A stretch of DNA of 64,000 nucleotides from Fructobacillus tropaeoli (GTDB taxonomy: Bacteria; Bacillota; Bacilli; Lactobacillales; Lactobacillaceae). The stretch's first letter is position 1; each line of letters begins with the position of its first letter. The stretch is from positions 162,444 through 226,443 of the forward strand of contig NZ_DF968080.1 in assembly GCF_001047135.2 (NCBI RefSeq). Direction: 5' to 3'. Below, piece after piece: positions 29,538 through 39,145 of this stretch. The position numbers were made by a program, and so were the translations under genes. Below the pieces are notes generated by a model. The model was not told the DNA's origin. It made no database searches and saw only the letters and a list, made by a program, of their open reading frames with translations.

Positions 29538-30767
29538 TTAGCTTCTCCTAAAGGGGTTGCGTAAGAGACGTTTGATATAACCGACTTCTTCATCCGTTAA
29601 CTGGTCTGAATCGTCATCATCGTCATCATGGTGGTAATCTTGCAAAACCTGGTCGTAAAAGTTTAAGACTCGATCCGCAAAAGTCGTTGCATCAACATTT
29701 TTTACTGCTGCTGCCCGAATTCGATCATCGGCAGCTGTATCAGAATGTTGTAAATAGTATAAAGTAGCGGCTAAAAACTCATCGTAATCGTCAATCAACG
29801 TTCCAATCGCCTTGTTGGTCACCACCTCTTCCAAATAAGGTGAACGAACAGCGACAAAAGGCCGGTCAGCAGCCAAGGCTTCAATAAAGGTCAGCCCTTG
29901 TGTCTCACTATCCGATGAGGAAACGAAAACGTTGGCCATTCGATAGTAATCACCGACTTGGTCATGGTTAATCATGCCCGTAAAAATAATGGCATCCTGC
30001 AAGCCCATGTCCTCAACCTGTTCTCCAAGAGATTTTTTGGCTGGGCCATCACCGGCAATCATGAGCTTCGCATCCGGAATCGTTTGCAAAAGCTCCGAAA
30101 AGGCGGAAATCGTTAAAGCCACATTTTTTTCAAAGGCTAACCGTCCCAAAGACAGAATCACCGGCTGATTTTCAGCCAAGCCATACTGCTGACGAATATC
30201 GTGGTGAGCTTCTCGCTTTGGAATCGCCACACCGGTTGGAATCACTGGAATTGGAATCGTCACACCATAACTAAGCAGGCTTTCTTTCACCCTCTCAGAA
30301 GGGGCAATCACGCCCTCCATTCCCTTCAGGTAGGCCTTTACGATATGGCCAACCGCACCAGGCCGGATTAACATCCCTTTGGCAACATAATGTGTGTAAT
30401 CTTCATATTGCGTGTGGTAAGTATGAATAACAGGAATCTTTAACCGTCGGGCCACATACTTGCCAATTAAGCCCAGTGAAAATTCCGTTTGCGTGTGGAC
30501 AATTTCTAAACCTAAGTCTCGGGCAATTTCAACGGCTTGAATCAAACCACGAAAAGTCAAACGACGATCCTTGAAACCAAAATAGGGCATCGATGAAAAA
30601 CGATAAATCCCTTCTTCTGGTGTATGCTTGTCAACCTTAGGATCAGTGGTCGTAAAAATATAAACTTGGTGACCCTGGGCCTCCAAAGCATTTTTTAAGG
30701 TTTGAATTGAGGTGGCGACACCGGAAACCTGTGGAAAATAAGTATCCGTAAATAAGCCAATTTTCAT
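29538..30767 (-). CDS. 1,2-diacylglycerol 3-glucosyltransferase-type GT4 enzyme
   Basis: A 409-residue GT-B enzyme and the first gene of the LTA operon. MKIGLFTDTYFPQVSGVATSI, VIHTYHTQYEDYTHYV and the E-x7-E motif SDSETQGLTFIEAL match the family that transfers glucose to diacylglycerol (LafA/alpha-MGDAG synthase). It acts at the inner membrane face as a peripheral protein. Near the C-terminus is an odd acidic run, HHDDDDDDSD, before the basic end. The ATG at 30767 follows GGAG; longer ORF starts reach into the promoter region. Confidence 0.87.
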   Translation of the reverse strand: MKIGLFTDTYFPQVSGVATSIQTLKNALEAQGHQVYIFTTTDPKVDKHTPEEGIYRFSSMPYFGFKDRRLTFRGLIQAVEIARDLGLEIVHTQTEFSLGLIGKYVARRLKIPVIHTYHTQYEDYTHYVAKGMLIRPGAVGHIVKAYLKGMEGVIAPSERVKESLLSYGVTIPIPVIPTGVAIPKREAHHDIRQQYGLAENQPVILSLGRLAFEKNVALTISAFSELLQTIPDAKLMIAGDGPAKKSLGEQVEDMGLQDAIIFTGMINHDQVGDYYRMANVFVSSSDSETQGLTFIEALAADRPFVAVRSPYLEEVVTNKAIGTLIDDYDEFLAATLYYLQHSDTAADDRIRAAAVKNVDATTFADRVLNFYDQVLQDYHHDDDDDDSDQLTDEEVGYIKRLLRNPFRRS

Positions 30768-30886
30768 AGGAATCTCCATTGCTCGTTGCTTTGCCCTTGG
30801 GCATAGTACTTTTAGTATACCATCTCGATGGGGTCGTTCCAAATTCTGCCCCAGAAAGAAGTAATGATTTCAGACCGCTAAAGGCC

Positions 30887-32659
30887 CTATTCAAAGACCA
30901 TTTGGTTAGTATACAGTTCGGCGTAGAAGCCATTTTCCTTGACCAATTCCTCGTGTGAACCACGTTCAATGACCTGACCGTCCTTCAAAACGACAATTTG
31001 ATCAGCGGATAAAATTGTCTTAAGACGGTGAGCAATCACAAAGGAAGTACGGTTGGCCATGACGTTATCCATGGCTTCTTGAATCTTTGCTTCAGTGACC
31101 GTATCGACGTTCGACGTTGCTTCGTCTAAGATTAGCAAATCAGGATCCGTCAAGATTGTTCGAGCAATTGAAAGAAGCTGCTTTTGCCCACTGGAGAAGA
31201 GGTCTTTTTCAGGGGAAATTTGTGTATCGTATTGGTCTGGTAAGGACATGATAAAGTCGTGGATGCGTGCCTGTTTGGCGGCCTCTTGGACTTCTTCTAA
31301 GCTTGCGTCCGGTCGACCATAGCGGATATTATCCATGATTGACTTTGAAAAGACAACTGATTCCTGCAAAACAATCCCAACGCGGTCACGCAAGGAATAA
31401 AGGTCAAAGTCTTGTAGCTTTGTCCCATCATAGGTGATTTCACCACCCGACAGGTCATAAAACCGATTTAACAGGTTCATCACGGTCGTCTTACCGGAAC
31501 CCGTTGGTCCCACCAAAGCAACCATCTGGCCCTTCTTAACCGTAATGGAAACGTCCTTCAAAATTTGTCGGTCTGGGTTATAAGAAAAATCAACATGCTT
31601 TAAGGCAATCTCGTTCTTAAGCGGACCAGCAATCTTTGTCCCTGTGTTGACCTCATCGTCTTCCTTTTCAACCTCCGTAATCCGGTTGGCGCCCGTTACG
31701 GCCAGTTGCAAGGCGTTGTAGATGGTCGTCAGTGAAGTAATTGGTTGAAAAAGTTGCTGTGAGTAGTTAACAAAGACAACAACCAAGGCCAAACCAGAGG
31801 CCTTATCCATGCCATTATGCAACACTAACCAAGAACCAAAGAAAATCACAATCGCTAAGTTGAGCAATGAGAACCCCTGCATCAAGGGATTTAACAGGCC
31901 GGAATAGAACTGGCCCTTTTGGCTCGCTACTCGAACCTGATCGTTAAATGGTTCGAACTTTTCGATCGAATCCGCTTGACGGCCTTCTGTTAACAGAACT
32001 GTTTGTCCCGCTAACTGTTCATTAATATAACCGTTCATGTCAGCTGTTGCCGCCTGCTGGTGGTTAATTTGAACCTGAGCATATTTGGCAATCAGTAAGG
32101 CACCGATAATGGCAATCGGCGTTGAAGCCAATGTCACCCACGCCATCGTAGCTGATTTGGCAAACATCATCCAAATTACACCAGCAAAAAGCAGCGCTTG
32201 GGAGAAAATCTGGAAAACGGCGTTATTCATGGCCGTAAAAATATTATCTAAATCAGAAGTAAAGAGTGATAAAACTTTTCCGTCCTGGTGGGTATCAAAG
32301 TAGCGCACTGGCATTTTTTGGAGCTTGCCAAACAAACCACGGCGCATCACACCTACTGAATCAGACGAAATTTTGGCAGTCATGAGACCAGAAATTAGTA
32401 AAGCAAATTCAGTCAACACATAAAAAGCAATCATAGAAAAGACGGCCACATAGAAGTCATGTAGGGAGCCATGGCCACCAGGTGTCAGCGAGGCAACCAA
32501 GTAATGGGTCAAGGCCGAAATAGCATCCCCCAAATAAAGTGGCGCCTTAATCTGCGCATAGGTCGCCACTAAAATTAAGAGCAACGAAATGAACAAGGCC
32601 CGCCAGTATTGCTTTAAGTTTTTAACAAAGTAAGCAAGTGCCGTTTTAATTTCAGCCAT
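30887..32659 (-). CDS. ABC exporter half-transporter, consensus ATPase subunit
   Basis: A 590-residue fusion of a six-helix membrane domain (1-310) and an ATPase domain. Walker A is GPTGSGKTTVMN and Walker B is LLILDEATSNVD with the catalytic Glu. The signature reads FSSGQKQLLSIAR in place of LSGGQ. The partner gene has the opposite pattern, as expected for heterodimeric exporters with one working ATP site (BmrCD, LmrCD, TM287/288). Substrates are usually drugs or lipids. AGGAGG precedes the ATG at 32659, which overlaps the partner's end by 8 bp, indicating coupled translation. Confidence 0.92.
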   Translation of the reverse strand: MAEIKTALAYFVKNLKQYWRALFISLLLILVATYAQIKAPLYLGDAISALTHYLVASLTPGGHGSLHDFYVAVFSMIAFYVLTEFALLISGLMTAKISSDSVGVMRRGLFGKLQKMPVRYFDTHQDGKVLSLFTSDLDNIFTAMNNAVFQIFSQALLFAGVIWMMFAKSATMAWVTLASTPIAIIGALLIAKYAQVQINHQQAATADMNGYINEQLAGQTVLLTEGRQADSIEKFEPFNDQVRVASQKGQFYSGLLNPLMQGFSLLNLAIVIFFGSWLVLHNGMDKASGLALVVVFVNYSQQLFQPITSLTTIYNALQLAVTGANRITEVEKEDDEVNTGTKIAGPLKNEIALKHVDFSYNPDRQILKDVSITVKKGQMVALVGPTGSGKTTVMNLLNRFYDLSGGEITYDGTKLQDFDLYSLRDRVGIVLQESVVFSKSIMDNIRYGRPDASLEEVQEAAKQARIHDFIMSLPDQYDTQISPEKDLFSSGQKQLLSIARTILTDPDLLILDEATSNVDTVTEAKIQEAMDNVMANRTSFVIAHRLKTILSADQIVVLKDGQVIERGSHEELVKENGFYAELYTNQMVFE

Positions 32660-34385
32660 GGTTGTCCTCCTTTGCTTTTTGACTTTGGTAAATATCTTGG
32701 TAGATTTCAGACTGGTCAAGGAGCTCTTGGTGGGTTCCAACCCCAACAATCTGACCCTGATCCATGACTAAAATCTGATCGGCATGGATAATTGAGGCAA
32801 TTTTTTCGGCAATAATCACCTTGGTGGTTGTTGCAAAGTCCTTAGCTAGTGCCTCTTGAACCAGCTTTTCGGACCGGGCATCCAAGGCGGAAGTTGAATC
32901 ATCCAAGATTAGCAGACTCGGATTTTTAACCAGGGCTCTGGCCAGCGATAACCGCTGCTTTTGCCCACCGGAAAGGTTGGAAGACCGTTCCGAAACTTCT
33001 TGACCAAAGCGGTCAGGATATTGATTAATAAATTCACTGGCTTGGGCCTGGTCGGCCGCTTTTTCTAAATCAGCCAAACTGGCATCTGGCCGGCCCATCT
33101 TTAAGTTGTCTTCAATCGTACCGGAAAACAAGACTGGCTTTTGCAAGACAATTGACAGGTTTTGGTGTAGCGTTTCCTGGTCGATGGTTTGTAAGTCTTG
33201 GCCATCGATGTCAATCTGACCCGCACTTGGCTGATACAAGCGTGCCAACAACAGTGCCAAAGTTGACTTTCCGGACCCCGTCGACCCGACGATTCCAAGC
33301 GTTTGGCCAGCAGGCAGATTAAAGGAAATATCGCGCAAAACCTGCTTGTCATCATTTGGATAGGCAAAAAAAAGGTCACGAACATTAATGTTCCCATTTA
33401 ACCGCTTAACTGTTCCATTTTCAGCATTTTCATGAATATTAATGGTGCTTGGCTCGGCCATCACCGCCCCAATTCGCTTCAAAGAAACCAAACCACGGGA
33501 GGCCATGTTCGAAACCATCCCCATCATCAACAATGAGAACAAAATCTGATTTAAATAGGTGATAAAAGGCGTAATTTTGGCCAATTCATCAGGGTTCTTT
33601 AAAATCGTTTGCGAAACCAAAAGTAAAGCAGCAGCAATCGCGATATAAGAAATCAGCATATAAACCGGCGTCATTAATGAAAAGATATAAGCAATCTTTT
33701 GGTTTAAATCCGTCAATTCCTTAGTACTGGCTGCAAAGTTGTCTTCTTCTTGCTTTTCTTGGTTAAAGGACTTCACCACACGGACAGCTGAAAGACTTTC
33801 CTGAGTAATGGTATTGTTCTTGTCCAAGATATGTTGGAACTTGCCAAACAAACCGCCCATTTTTCCAAAAATGCGTCCTGTTGTCAGCATGATTAAGATA
33901 ATCATCAAAACGATGACCCACCATAAACCAGGCATGGTCCAAATGGCCAATACCAAGCCACCGGCAAATAGAATTGGCACACGTAAAATGATTTGCATCA
34001 ATTGCATGGCAAAGCGTTGAACCTGGTTAATATCGTTAGTTAACCGAATGACCAAGTTAGCAGATGAAAACTTTTGAATCTGCGTCAAAGAAAACGACTG
34101 AATTTTTTCGTATTCTGCTCGTCGTAAATCAGCCGCAACACTTTGGGAAACTCGGGAAGCAAAAAAGGTCCCAGAAACCCCGGCAACCATGCCGACAACC
34201 GCCAAAGCCAACAACCACACCCCGTTATGGAGAACAGCCTGCGAATTATCAGCAATGATGGCCGATAGCATCCGCTTTAAAAATTGCGGCTGCAATAATG
34301 TTGCCGTTGCCATCGTCACGACTGCTAAAACAGCGCAGGTGATTTGCTTCCAGTAAGGCTTGGCATAATGTAATAGTAAATTCAT
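32652..34385 (-). CDS. ABC exporter half-transporter, degenerate-site subunit
   Basis: A 577-residue membrane/ATPase fusion. Walker A GSTGSGKSTLALLL and signature LSGGQKQRLSLAR are canonical, but Walker B continues LLILDDSTSALD, with Asp where the catalytic Glu is expected. Together with the downstream subunit it should form a heterodimer with one consensus site (this signature plus the other's Walker motifs). The ATG at 34385 follows GAGGAAG. Six membrane helices fill residues 10-300. Function as a multidrug or lipid exporter is inferred. Confidence 0.92.
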   Translation of the reverse strand: MNLLLHYAKPYWKQITCAVLAVVTMATATLLQPQFLKRMLSAIIADNSQAVLHNGVWLLALAVVGMVAGVSGTFFASRVSQSVAADLRRAEYEKIQSFSLTQIQKFSSANLVIRLTNDINQVQRFAMQLMQIILRVPILFAGGLVLAIWTMPGLWWVIVLMIILIMLTTGRIFGKMGGLFGKFQHILDKNNTITQESLSAVRVVKSFNQEKQEEDNFAASTKELTDLNQKIAYIFSLMTPVYMLISYIAIAAALLLVSQTILKNPDELAKITPFITYLNQILFSLLMMGMVSNMASRGLVSLKRIGAVMAEPSTINIHENAENGTVKRLNGNINVRDLFFAYPNDDKQVLRDISFNLPAGQTLGIVGSTGSGKSTLALLLARLYQPSAGQIDIDGQDLQTIDQETLHQNLSIVLQKPVLFSGTIEDNLKMGRPDASLADLEKAADQAQASEFINQYPDRFGQEVSERSSNLSGGQKQRLSLARALVKNPSLLILDDSTSALDARSEKLVQEALAKDFATTTKVIIAEKIASIIHADQILVMDQGQIVGVGTHQELLDQSEIYQDIYQSQKAKEDNHG

Positions 34386-34453
34386 CAATTCTTCCTCATC
34401 ACGTTTCTGGGGCAAATCAGCATTCCTTGGAATTTTTGTCCCTCTTTACTGGT

Positions 34454-34487
34454 AAAAAGACCCTCCCGAATTGTTTGGGAGGGTCTA
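34454..34487 (-). terminator. Terminator after yajC
   Basis: On the minus strand AGACCCTCCC pairs with GGGAGGGTCT and runs into TTTTTACC. It separates tgt-yajC from the ABC exporter genes. Confidence 0.88.
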
Positions 34488-34527
34488 AGACGACTGTTTG
34501 TTTGCGTCAAACAAAGCGAATCACGTC

Positions 34528-34872
34528 TTAATCTTTTGCTTCGTCCTTTGCTTCTTCAGCAGTGTTATCGTCAGACTTAGCTTCTTCAGCTGGCTTAACT
34601 TCTTCAGTCTTAGCCTCTTCTTCAGGCTTAACAGTCCGGATAGCAGTTGCTTCAAAAGTCAAAATAACGCCTTCGGCGTCCAAATCAACAGTCTTTGCTT
34701 CTTCGTTGACAGCATCAACAACAGCATGCAAGCCACCAATGGTGATAACCTTAGCACCTGGCTTCATGTTGCTACGCATTTCTTGTTGACGTTGTTGTTG
34801 CTTCTTGCTCGTCCGTGACATCCACCAGAGCATGACAACAATAATTAATAGAGGGAAAATGAAACTTTGCAT
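34528..34872 (-). CDS. yajC: Preprotein translocase subunit YajC
   Basis: A 114-residue accessory protein of the Sec translocon. One membrane segment (4-20) starts at the N-terminus, and MKPGAKVITIGGLHAVVDAV is the family core. The last 35 residues are a low-complexity Glu/Ala/Lys tail (repeats of EEAK and PAEEAKS) that is longer than the core needs. It follows tgt by 47 bp; tgt-yajC is a common pairing. Confidence 0.92.
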   Translation of the reverse strand: MQSFIFPLLIIVVMLWWMSRTSKKQQQRQQEMRSNMKPGAKVITIGGLHAVVDAVNEEAKTVDLDAEGVILTFEATAIRTVKPEEEAKTEEVKPAEEAKSDDNTAEEAKDEAKD

Positions 34873-34919
34873 AAGAACTTCCTTTAATTTATTTTTGTTT
34901 AAACTATTGTAACAAATTT

Positions 34920-36137
34920 TTAGAACAAACGCGCGTTGGCTTTGTTATAACCATAATCTTCCAAGACCTGCTCGCGGAATTCCAAGAGTCGGTCTTCTTC
35001 AATGGCAGTCCGCATTTCTTCCATTAAATTCAATAAGTAGCGCAAGTTGTGTTCCGAGGCAATCTGGGCGCCCAGCAACTCATTCGCATTAAAGAGATGG
35101 TGCAAGTAAGACCTGGAAAGGTTTTGATAGGGACTATAAGATGGCAAATCATATTGCGCTAGGTTGCCAAACTGATTTGTCCGGATTGGATTCTTTGAAT
35201 AGTATTCCAAATCAGGATCGATGGGTGAAAAGTCATTCTTGTACTTTGAATTCTTGATCACCACTCGACCACGCTTGGTCATCAGTGTTCCCTTACGACC
35301 AACTCGCGTTGGCAAGACACAGTCAAACATGTCCACCCCGCGAATCACAGAGTCAATCAAGGAATCAGGAGCAGCCACGCCCATCAAATACCGGGGCTTG
35401 TCCTCGGGTAAGATTGGCATAGTAAAGTCCAAAACCCGGTTCATTTCCTTCTTTGATTCACCAACGGATAAACCACCAACGGCATAGCCTGGCAAGTCCA
35501 TCTTGACTAATTCCTTAGCGGATTCAGTCCGCAAATCGCGGAAACCTGCTCCCTGGACAATTCCAAACAAAGCCTGGGTATCGGTCTTCTTGTGATACTG
35601 TTGTGCCCGGTCCGCCCAGCGCAATGATCGCTGCATCGAATCGCGGATGTACTCATAAGTTTCAAAATAGGGAATAGCTTCGTCGAGCTGCATCATGACA
35701 TCAGAACCTAAATTGTTCTGAATGCGCATGGCCACTTCTGGCGACAAAAACATTTTGTCGCCGTTCACGTGGTTGCGAAAGGTTGCCCCCTCTTCACTCA
35801 ATTTTCGTGAGTCGGACAACGAGAAGACCTGAAAACCACCAGAATCCGTCAAGATGGCCTGATCCCAGCCCATATACTTGTGCAAACCACCGGCCTCGGC
35901 AATTAACTCATCGCCTGGGCGAACCCACAAGTGGTAGGTATTGGCCAAGATAAACTGTGAGCCAATTTCCTTCAGTGTTCGATTGTTAACGCCCTTAACG
36001 GCACCCTGAGTCCCAACCGGCATAAACATTGGGGTTTCAAAGGTTCCATGGGGAGTATGTAACCGGCCACGACGTGCACCGGTATGTTTTTCAGTATGAA
36101 GGTGTTCGTACCAAACGGCACCCTTTTGCTGTGTCAT
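34920..36137 (-). CDS. tgt: Queuine tRNA-ribosyltransferase
   Basis: A 405-residue TIM-barrel enzyme that swaps guanine 34 for preQ1 in GUN-anticodon tRNAs. [13 protein letters not shown] supplies the catalytic Asp region, and [33 protein letters not shown] carries the second Asp. The usual C-terminal zinc cluster (CxCxxC) seems missing: the C-terminal region has no Cys and reads [11 protein letters not shown] where this cluster is expected. The queuine-salvage or preQ1 genes are not in this window. It is the first gene of tgt-yajC. Confidence 0.92.
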   Translation of the reverse strand: MTQQKGAVWYEHLHTEKHTGARRGRLHTPHGTFETPMFMPVGTQGAVKGVNNRTLKEIGSQFILANTYHLWVRPGDELIAEAGGLHKYMGWDQAILTDSGGFQVFSLSDSRKLSEEGATFRNHVNGDKMFLSPEVAMRIQNNLGSDVMMQLDEAIPYFETYEYIRDSMQRSLRWADRAQQYHKKTDTQALFGIVQGAGFRDLRTESAKELVKMDLPGYAVGGLSVGESKKEMNRVLDFTMPILPEDKPRYLMGVAAPDSLIDSVIRGVDMFDCVLPTRVGRKGTLMTKRGRVVIKNSKYKNDFSPIDPDLEYYSKNPIRTNQFGNLAQYDLPSYSPYQNLSRSYLHHLFNANELLGAQIASEHNLRYLLNLMEEMRTAIEEDRLLEFREQVLEDYGYNKANARLF

Positions 36138-36171
36138 ATTTCACCTGCTTCAAAAAATTTTCACTATGCCC

Positions 36172-36180
36172 ATTATAACA
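36172..36180 (-). promoter_or_regulatory. Extended -10 promoter of tgt-yajC
   Basis: On the minus strand TGTTATAAT gives a TG-extended -10 box about 35 bp before the tgt start. I see no strong -35. Confidence 0.55.
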
Positions 36181-36307
36181 CGGTCCATCTTGGAAACAGC
36201 TGACAAGCAAATTAGTCTGAAAAAGCGGCCGCAAAACATCATGATTGAGTGTTATGATACTATTGTGAAATTGACTGAAAGCTAAAAATAAGAAAGCTGG
36301 TTATATA

Positions 36308-36826
36308 ATGGAACAAAATTACATCGCTCGGATGCGAGCAAAGGTTGGTCACGAAGGCATGATTTTCCCTTCTGCCTGGGGCGTCCTTTGGAATGAAAAC
36401 CACGACGCTATTTTATTGGAAAAGCGTGGTGATTCAAAGAATGGCTATGGCTTCCCTGGTGGTTTCTTGGAGTACGGCGAATCACCAATGCAGGCCGTTG
36501 TCCGTGAATTTAAGGAAGAAACCAACCTGGACGTTGAAGTGGTCCGCCTCTTAGGCATTGCCAGTCACGTGACTGATAAAAATTCCTGGGGCGATGCCCA
36601 AGAGACCTTGTCAATGGGTTTTGAGGTTCGCTTGGTCCCTGGTGCTAGCGCAGCTGATTTGGTGGTCGATGGTGATGAAACCTTGGCCGCCGACTTTATT
36701 CCGGTTAACCCAAGACCAGAAATGTTTGTTCCCGCTGCGGCGGAAACACTCGAACGTGTTTTGACTGAAAATGAGGCAAGCGACCAACCTTGGTTACGTG
36801 AATCTGTTTCAAACAAAAAGGCCTAA
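36308..36826 (+). CDS. NUDIX hydrolase
   Basis: A 172-residue NUDIX-fold protein. GGFLEYGESPMQAVVREFKEETNLDV is a full Nudix box (GX5EX7REUXEEXGU) with the metal-binding Glu residues. Such enzymes cleave nucleoside diphosphates linked to another group; the substrate cannot be told. The first 25 residues and a C-terminal 40-residue tail (ETLERVLTENEASDQPWLRE) lie outside the core. It is monocistronic, with poorly defined upstream signals. Confidence 0.88.
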   Translation: MEQNYIARMRAKVGHEGMIFPSAWGVLWNENHDAILLEKRGDSKNGYGFPGGFLEYGESPMQAVVREFKEETNLDVEVVRLLGIASHVTDKNSWGDAQETLSMGFEVRLVPGASAADLVVDGDETLAADFIPVNPRPEMFVPAAAETLERVLTENEASDQPWLRESVSNKKA

Positions 36827-37056
36827 GGTCTTTTTTATTTTACCTTTTCGACAAGGTAGCGCTTTTGCATTCCCTAAGTTGTAAATAATCAAAACCTGAG
36901 CAAATCAGCCCCCGGCACGCTTGGTTCTCGTGCCAGCTTTAATACCATCATTCTCAAATATTTAAAAGTATTCTTTTATTTATTTTAATCAACGTCGGTA
37001 TATTTGTATAATATTTTAAAATAATGATTGTTATTTTAAAATTATGATATAATTTA

Positions 37057-37295
37057 GGTGCTAGGAACCTGGTGGCAGTATCCTTATATGAATACTTGTC
37101 TTAATTCCTACTTCTATTGTTCGACATTTGGTAAACAGGATTCTTTCGTGTAATCAATGAGTTCCTAACTATATTTCTAGCACGTTTCCCGAAAAAATTC
37201 ATTTCTTATTCCACCCTGTTTACCTTTCCATTAATTCTTTCGTTGCCACCAAGCTACTAGCCAACTTTTGGACTGGAAAATCCCAGTCCTTTTTT
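37057..37295 (+). ncRNA. Structured noncoding RNA of about 240 nt with its own promoter and terminator, possibly 6S RNA
   Basis: No ORF covers this stretch. A TATAAT lies just upstream (about 37046-37051). The transcript would begin with GGTGCTAG (37057-37064) and TGGTGGCA (37070-37077), which pair with CTAGCC (37257-37262) and TGCCACCA (37244-37251) around an internal loop. An inner helix pairs GGTAAACAGG (37130-37139) with CCTGTTTACC (37215-37224). A Rho-independent terminator (GGACTGG/CCAGTCC plus T6) ends it at 37295. A long, bubble-containing hairpin of this length suggests 6S RNA, the RNA polymerase decoy. I see no tmRNA, RNase P or SRP signature. The 6S label is an inference from shape only. 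Confidence 0.6.
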
Positions 37296-37543
37296 GATGT
37301 TAAAGTTTTTTTCACTTTTTTTGTTACTGGCAAGCTCTGCAAATTTTTGTTGCTAGCATCCTCCGTTTCTTTTGATGACATCCTCGGACTATTTTCTTTT
37401 AAGCGCCTCCTACCTTGGATTTTTTGTCAAAGACTGGTAGACTACTATTAATTAGTGTCATTCTGATTGAAGGTTTGTACTTTAAACCTCTGCACTCCCT
37501 GATGGGTTTTGCTGAATATTTTATTTGAAAGCTGGTTTTTTTC
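37296..37543. other. Spacer between the ncRNA and the TauE/SafE gene
   Basis: No ORF with a ribosome site is seen. A possible promoter for the permease gene (TTGTCA with TATTAA 16 bp later, around 37427-37454) and a small hairpin (AGGTTT/AAACCT at about 37472-37489) are present. Confidence 0.4.
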
Positions 37544-38284
37544 ATGATTGCAATTTTCTATGGTTTCCTAATTGGTTGCTTCGTTACCTTGATTGGTGGC
37601 GGAGGTGCCACTTTTTACCTTGGCGTCTTAACCTCGACCTTAGGCATGTCAACAGTCGTCGCCGTCCCAACCTCGCTTTTAATTGCCGTCTTCGCCCTCT
37701 TTTCGGGCATGGTGACACAGTGGCGATTAAAAAATATCGAAAGCAAGCTGGGCAATCGATTGATTATCGCCGGGATTCCAGGCATTATCATTGGTACCGC
37801 TGTCTCCCGATTCATTCCCGTCGCTGTTTACAATATCGGCGTTGGAATTTTGCTAACGGGCATGGGTCTGATTGTCGTCATTAAAAATTTCCGCAAGAAA
37901 AAGGAGAACGAAAAGGCCAACGAAAATAGCAAGGTTGCCCCAATCTTCGGACTAATTTCCGGCCTCATGGTTGGCTTTGGTGGCCTATCAGGTGGCTCGG
38001 CCACCGTGGCAGGCCTTTCGATTATGAACGTCCCCCCAGTTAAAGCAGCCGGTACGACAACCTACGTTCTATGGGTCTTGGCTGTTGTCGGCCTTGTTAG
38101 TCATTTATTGAGTGGTGGACCAATTTCTTGGACAGCTGGCCTCTACTTAATGATTGGTGGCGTCGCTGGTTCGATTTTAACCCCACTTGTCCTCAAACAA
38201 TTCGATCCCAAAAAGATTAACAAATTCTTGTCGCCCTTTATCGGCTTCGTCATTATGTACTTTGGCATTCGTTTATTTTTCTAA
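37544..38284 (+). CDS. TauE/SafE-family membrane permease
   Basis: A 246-residue membrane protein with eight predicted helices in two repeats, each with a Gly-rich motif: LIGGGGATFYLGVLTSTLG and FGGLSGGSATVAGLSIMNVP. This is the TauE/SafE (DUF81) family, which exports sulfite, sulfoacetate or other small anions. Physiological substrate unknown. It is transcribed alone and ends at a terminator shared with the convergent trp operon. Confidence 0.87.
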   Translation: MIAIFYGFLIGCFVTLIGGGGATFYLGVLTSTLGMSTVVAVPTSLLIAVFALFSGMVTQWRLKNIESKLGNRLIIAGIPGIIIGTAVSRFIPVAVYNIGVGILLTGMGLIVVIKNFRKKKENEKANENSKVAPIFGLISGLMVGFGGLSGGSATVAGLSIMNVPPVKAAGTTTYVLWVLAVVGLVSHLLSGGPISWTAGLYLMIGGVAGSILTPLVLKQFDPKKINKFLSPFIGFVIMYFGIRLFF

Positions 38285-38299
38285 AAATTAGTTATCAAT

Positions 38300-38342
38300 A
38301 AAATAGGATGGTCGCGACAATCGCGATCATCCTATTTTTTTA
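38300..38342. terminator. Bidirectional terminator between the permease gene and the trp operon
   Basis: AAATAGGATGGTCGCGA pairs with TCGCGATCATCCTATTT, flanked by A and T runs, with convergent genes on both sides. Confidence 0.92.
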
Positions 38343-38356
38343 GTTTTAAATCAGCC

Positions 38357-39145
38357 CTATCCGATTACTACCCCATCAACGGCAGCACGGATTTCCTCGG
38401 CGTATGTCTGTAACTTTGCCGGTGCATTTTGACCATTATCAGCCACAATCTGGACACAGGCAGACCCAATAATGACCCCATCGGCCAATTTCGCCATTGC
38501 TTGCGCCTGGCCGGCAGTATGGACACCAAAGCCGATGGCAACTGGCACATCCGTGACGGCCTTAATTTGCCCAACAACCTCCGCTAAATTAGAAGCAAAG
38601 GACTCACGAGTGCCTGTCACCCCCAAAGAAGAAACCAGGTAGATAAAGCCGGTCGCATCTTTGGCAATCATTGGAATCCGCTCACCAGACGTCACCGTAA
38701 TCAGTGGAATCAAGTCCAAGCCATGCTTGTCAGTAAAGGGAGCCAATTCCCCTCGTTCTTCATAGGGCAAATCGGGGATAATCAGGCCATCAACACCGAA
38801 TTTTTCACAGTTGGCAGTAAAACGCTCATAGCCGTACTGGAGGACAACGTTTAGGTAGACCAAGAAGACCAGCGGCACCGCTGTTTGCCGTCGAATTTCC
38901 TTTACAGCTGCAAAAATCGATTCAATCGGTAAATCAGGGTCACGCAAGGCCCGCAAATCGGCCGCCTGAATAACGGGACCGTCGGCGACTGGGTCGGAAA
39001 AAGGAATCCCAATTTCAACCACGTCGGCTCCGCCTTCAGCCAGGGCCACAACATTTTTAACAGTTGTTTCCATGTCTGGATCATTAGCGGTGACAAAGGC
39101 AATAAAGTTTTTATGGTTTTTAAAGGTCTGACTAATTTTACTCAT
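38357..39145 (-). CDS. trpA: Tryptophan synthase alpha chain
   Basis: A 262-residue TIM barrel that cleaves indole-3-glycerol phosphate. The catalytic Glu is in [16 protein letters not shown] and the Asp in [14 protein letters not shown]; the phosphate loop is [13 protein letters not shown]. The ATG at 39145 overlaps the end of trpB by 8 bp, so translation is coupled. It is the last gene of the trp operon. Confidence 0.96.
   Translation of the reverse strand: MSKISQTFKNHKNFIAFVTANDPDMETTVKNVVALAEGGADVVEIGIPFSDPVADGPVIQAADLRALRDPDLPIESIFAAVKEIRRQTAVPLVFLVYLNVVLQYGYERFTANCEKFGVDGLIIPDLPYEERGELAPFTDKHGLDLIPLITVTSGERIPMIAKDATGFIYLVSSLGVTGTRESFASNLAEVVGQIKAVTDVPVAIGFGVHTAGQAQAMAKLADGVIIGSACVQIVADNGQNAPAKLQTYAEEIRAAVDGVVIG

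Noticed and set aside
29600..29630. GAT/ATC trinucleotide run in the glycosyltransferase gene as a phase-variable repeat
   Set aside because: It only encodes HHDDDDDD with mixed GAT and GAC codons, and changes would keep frame; no sign of switching.
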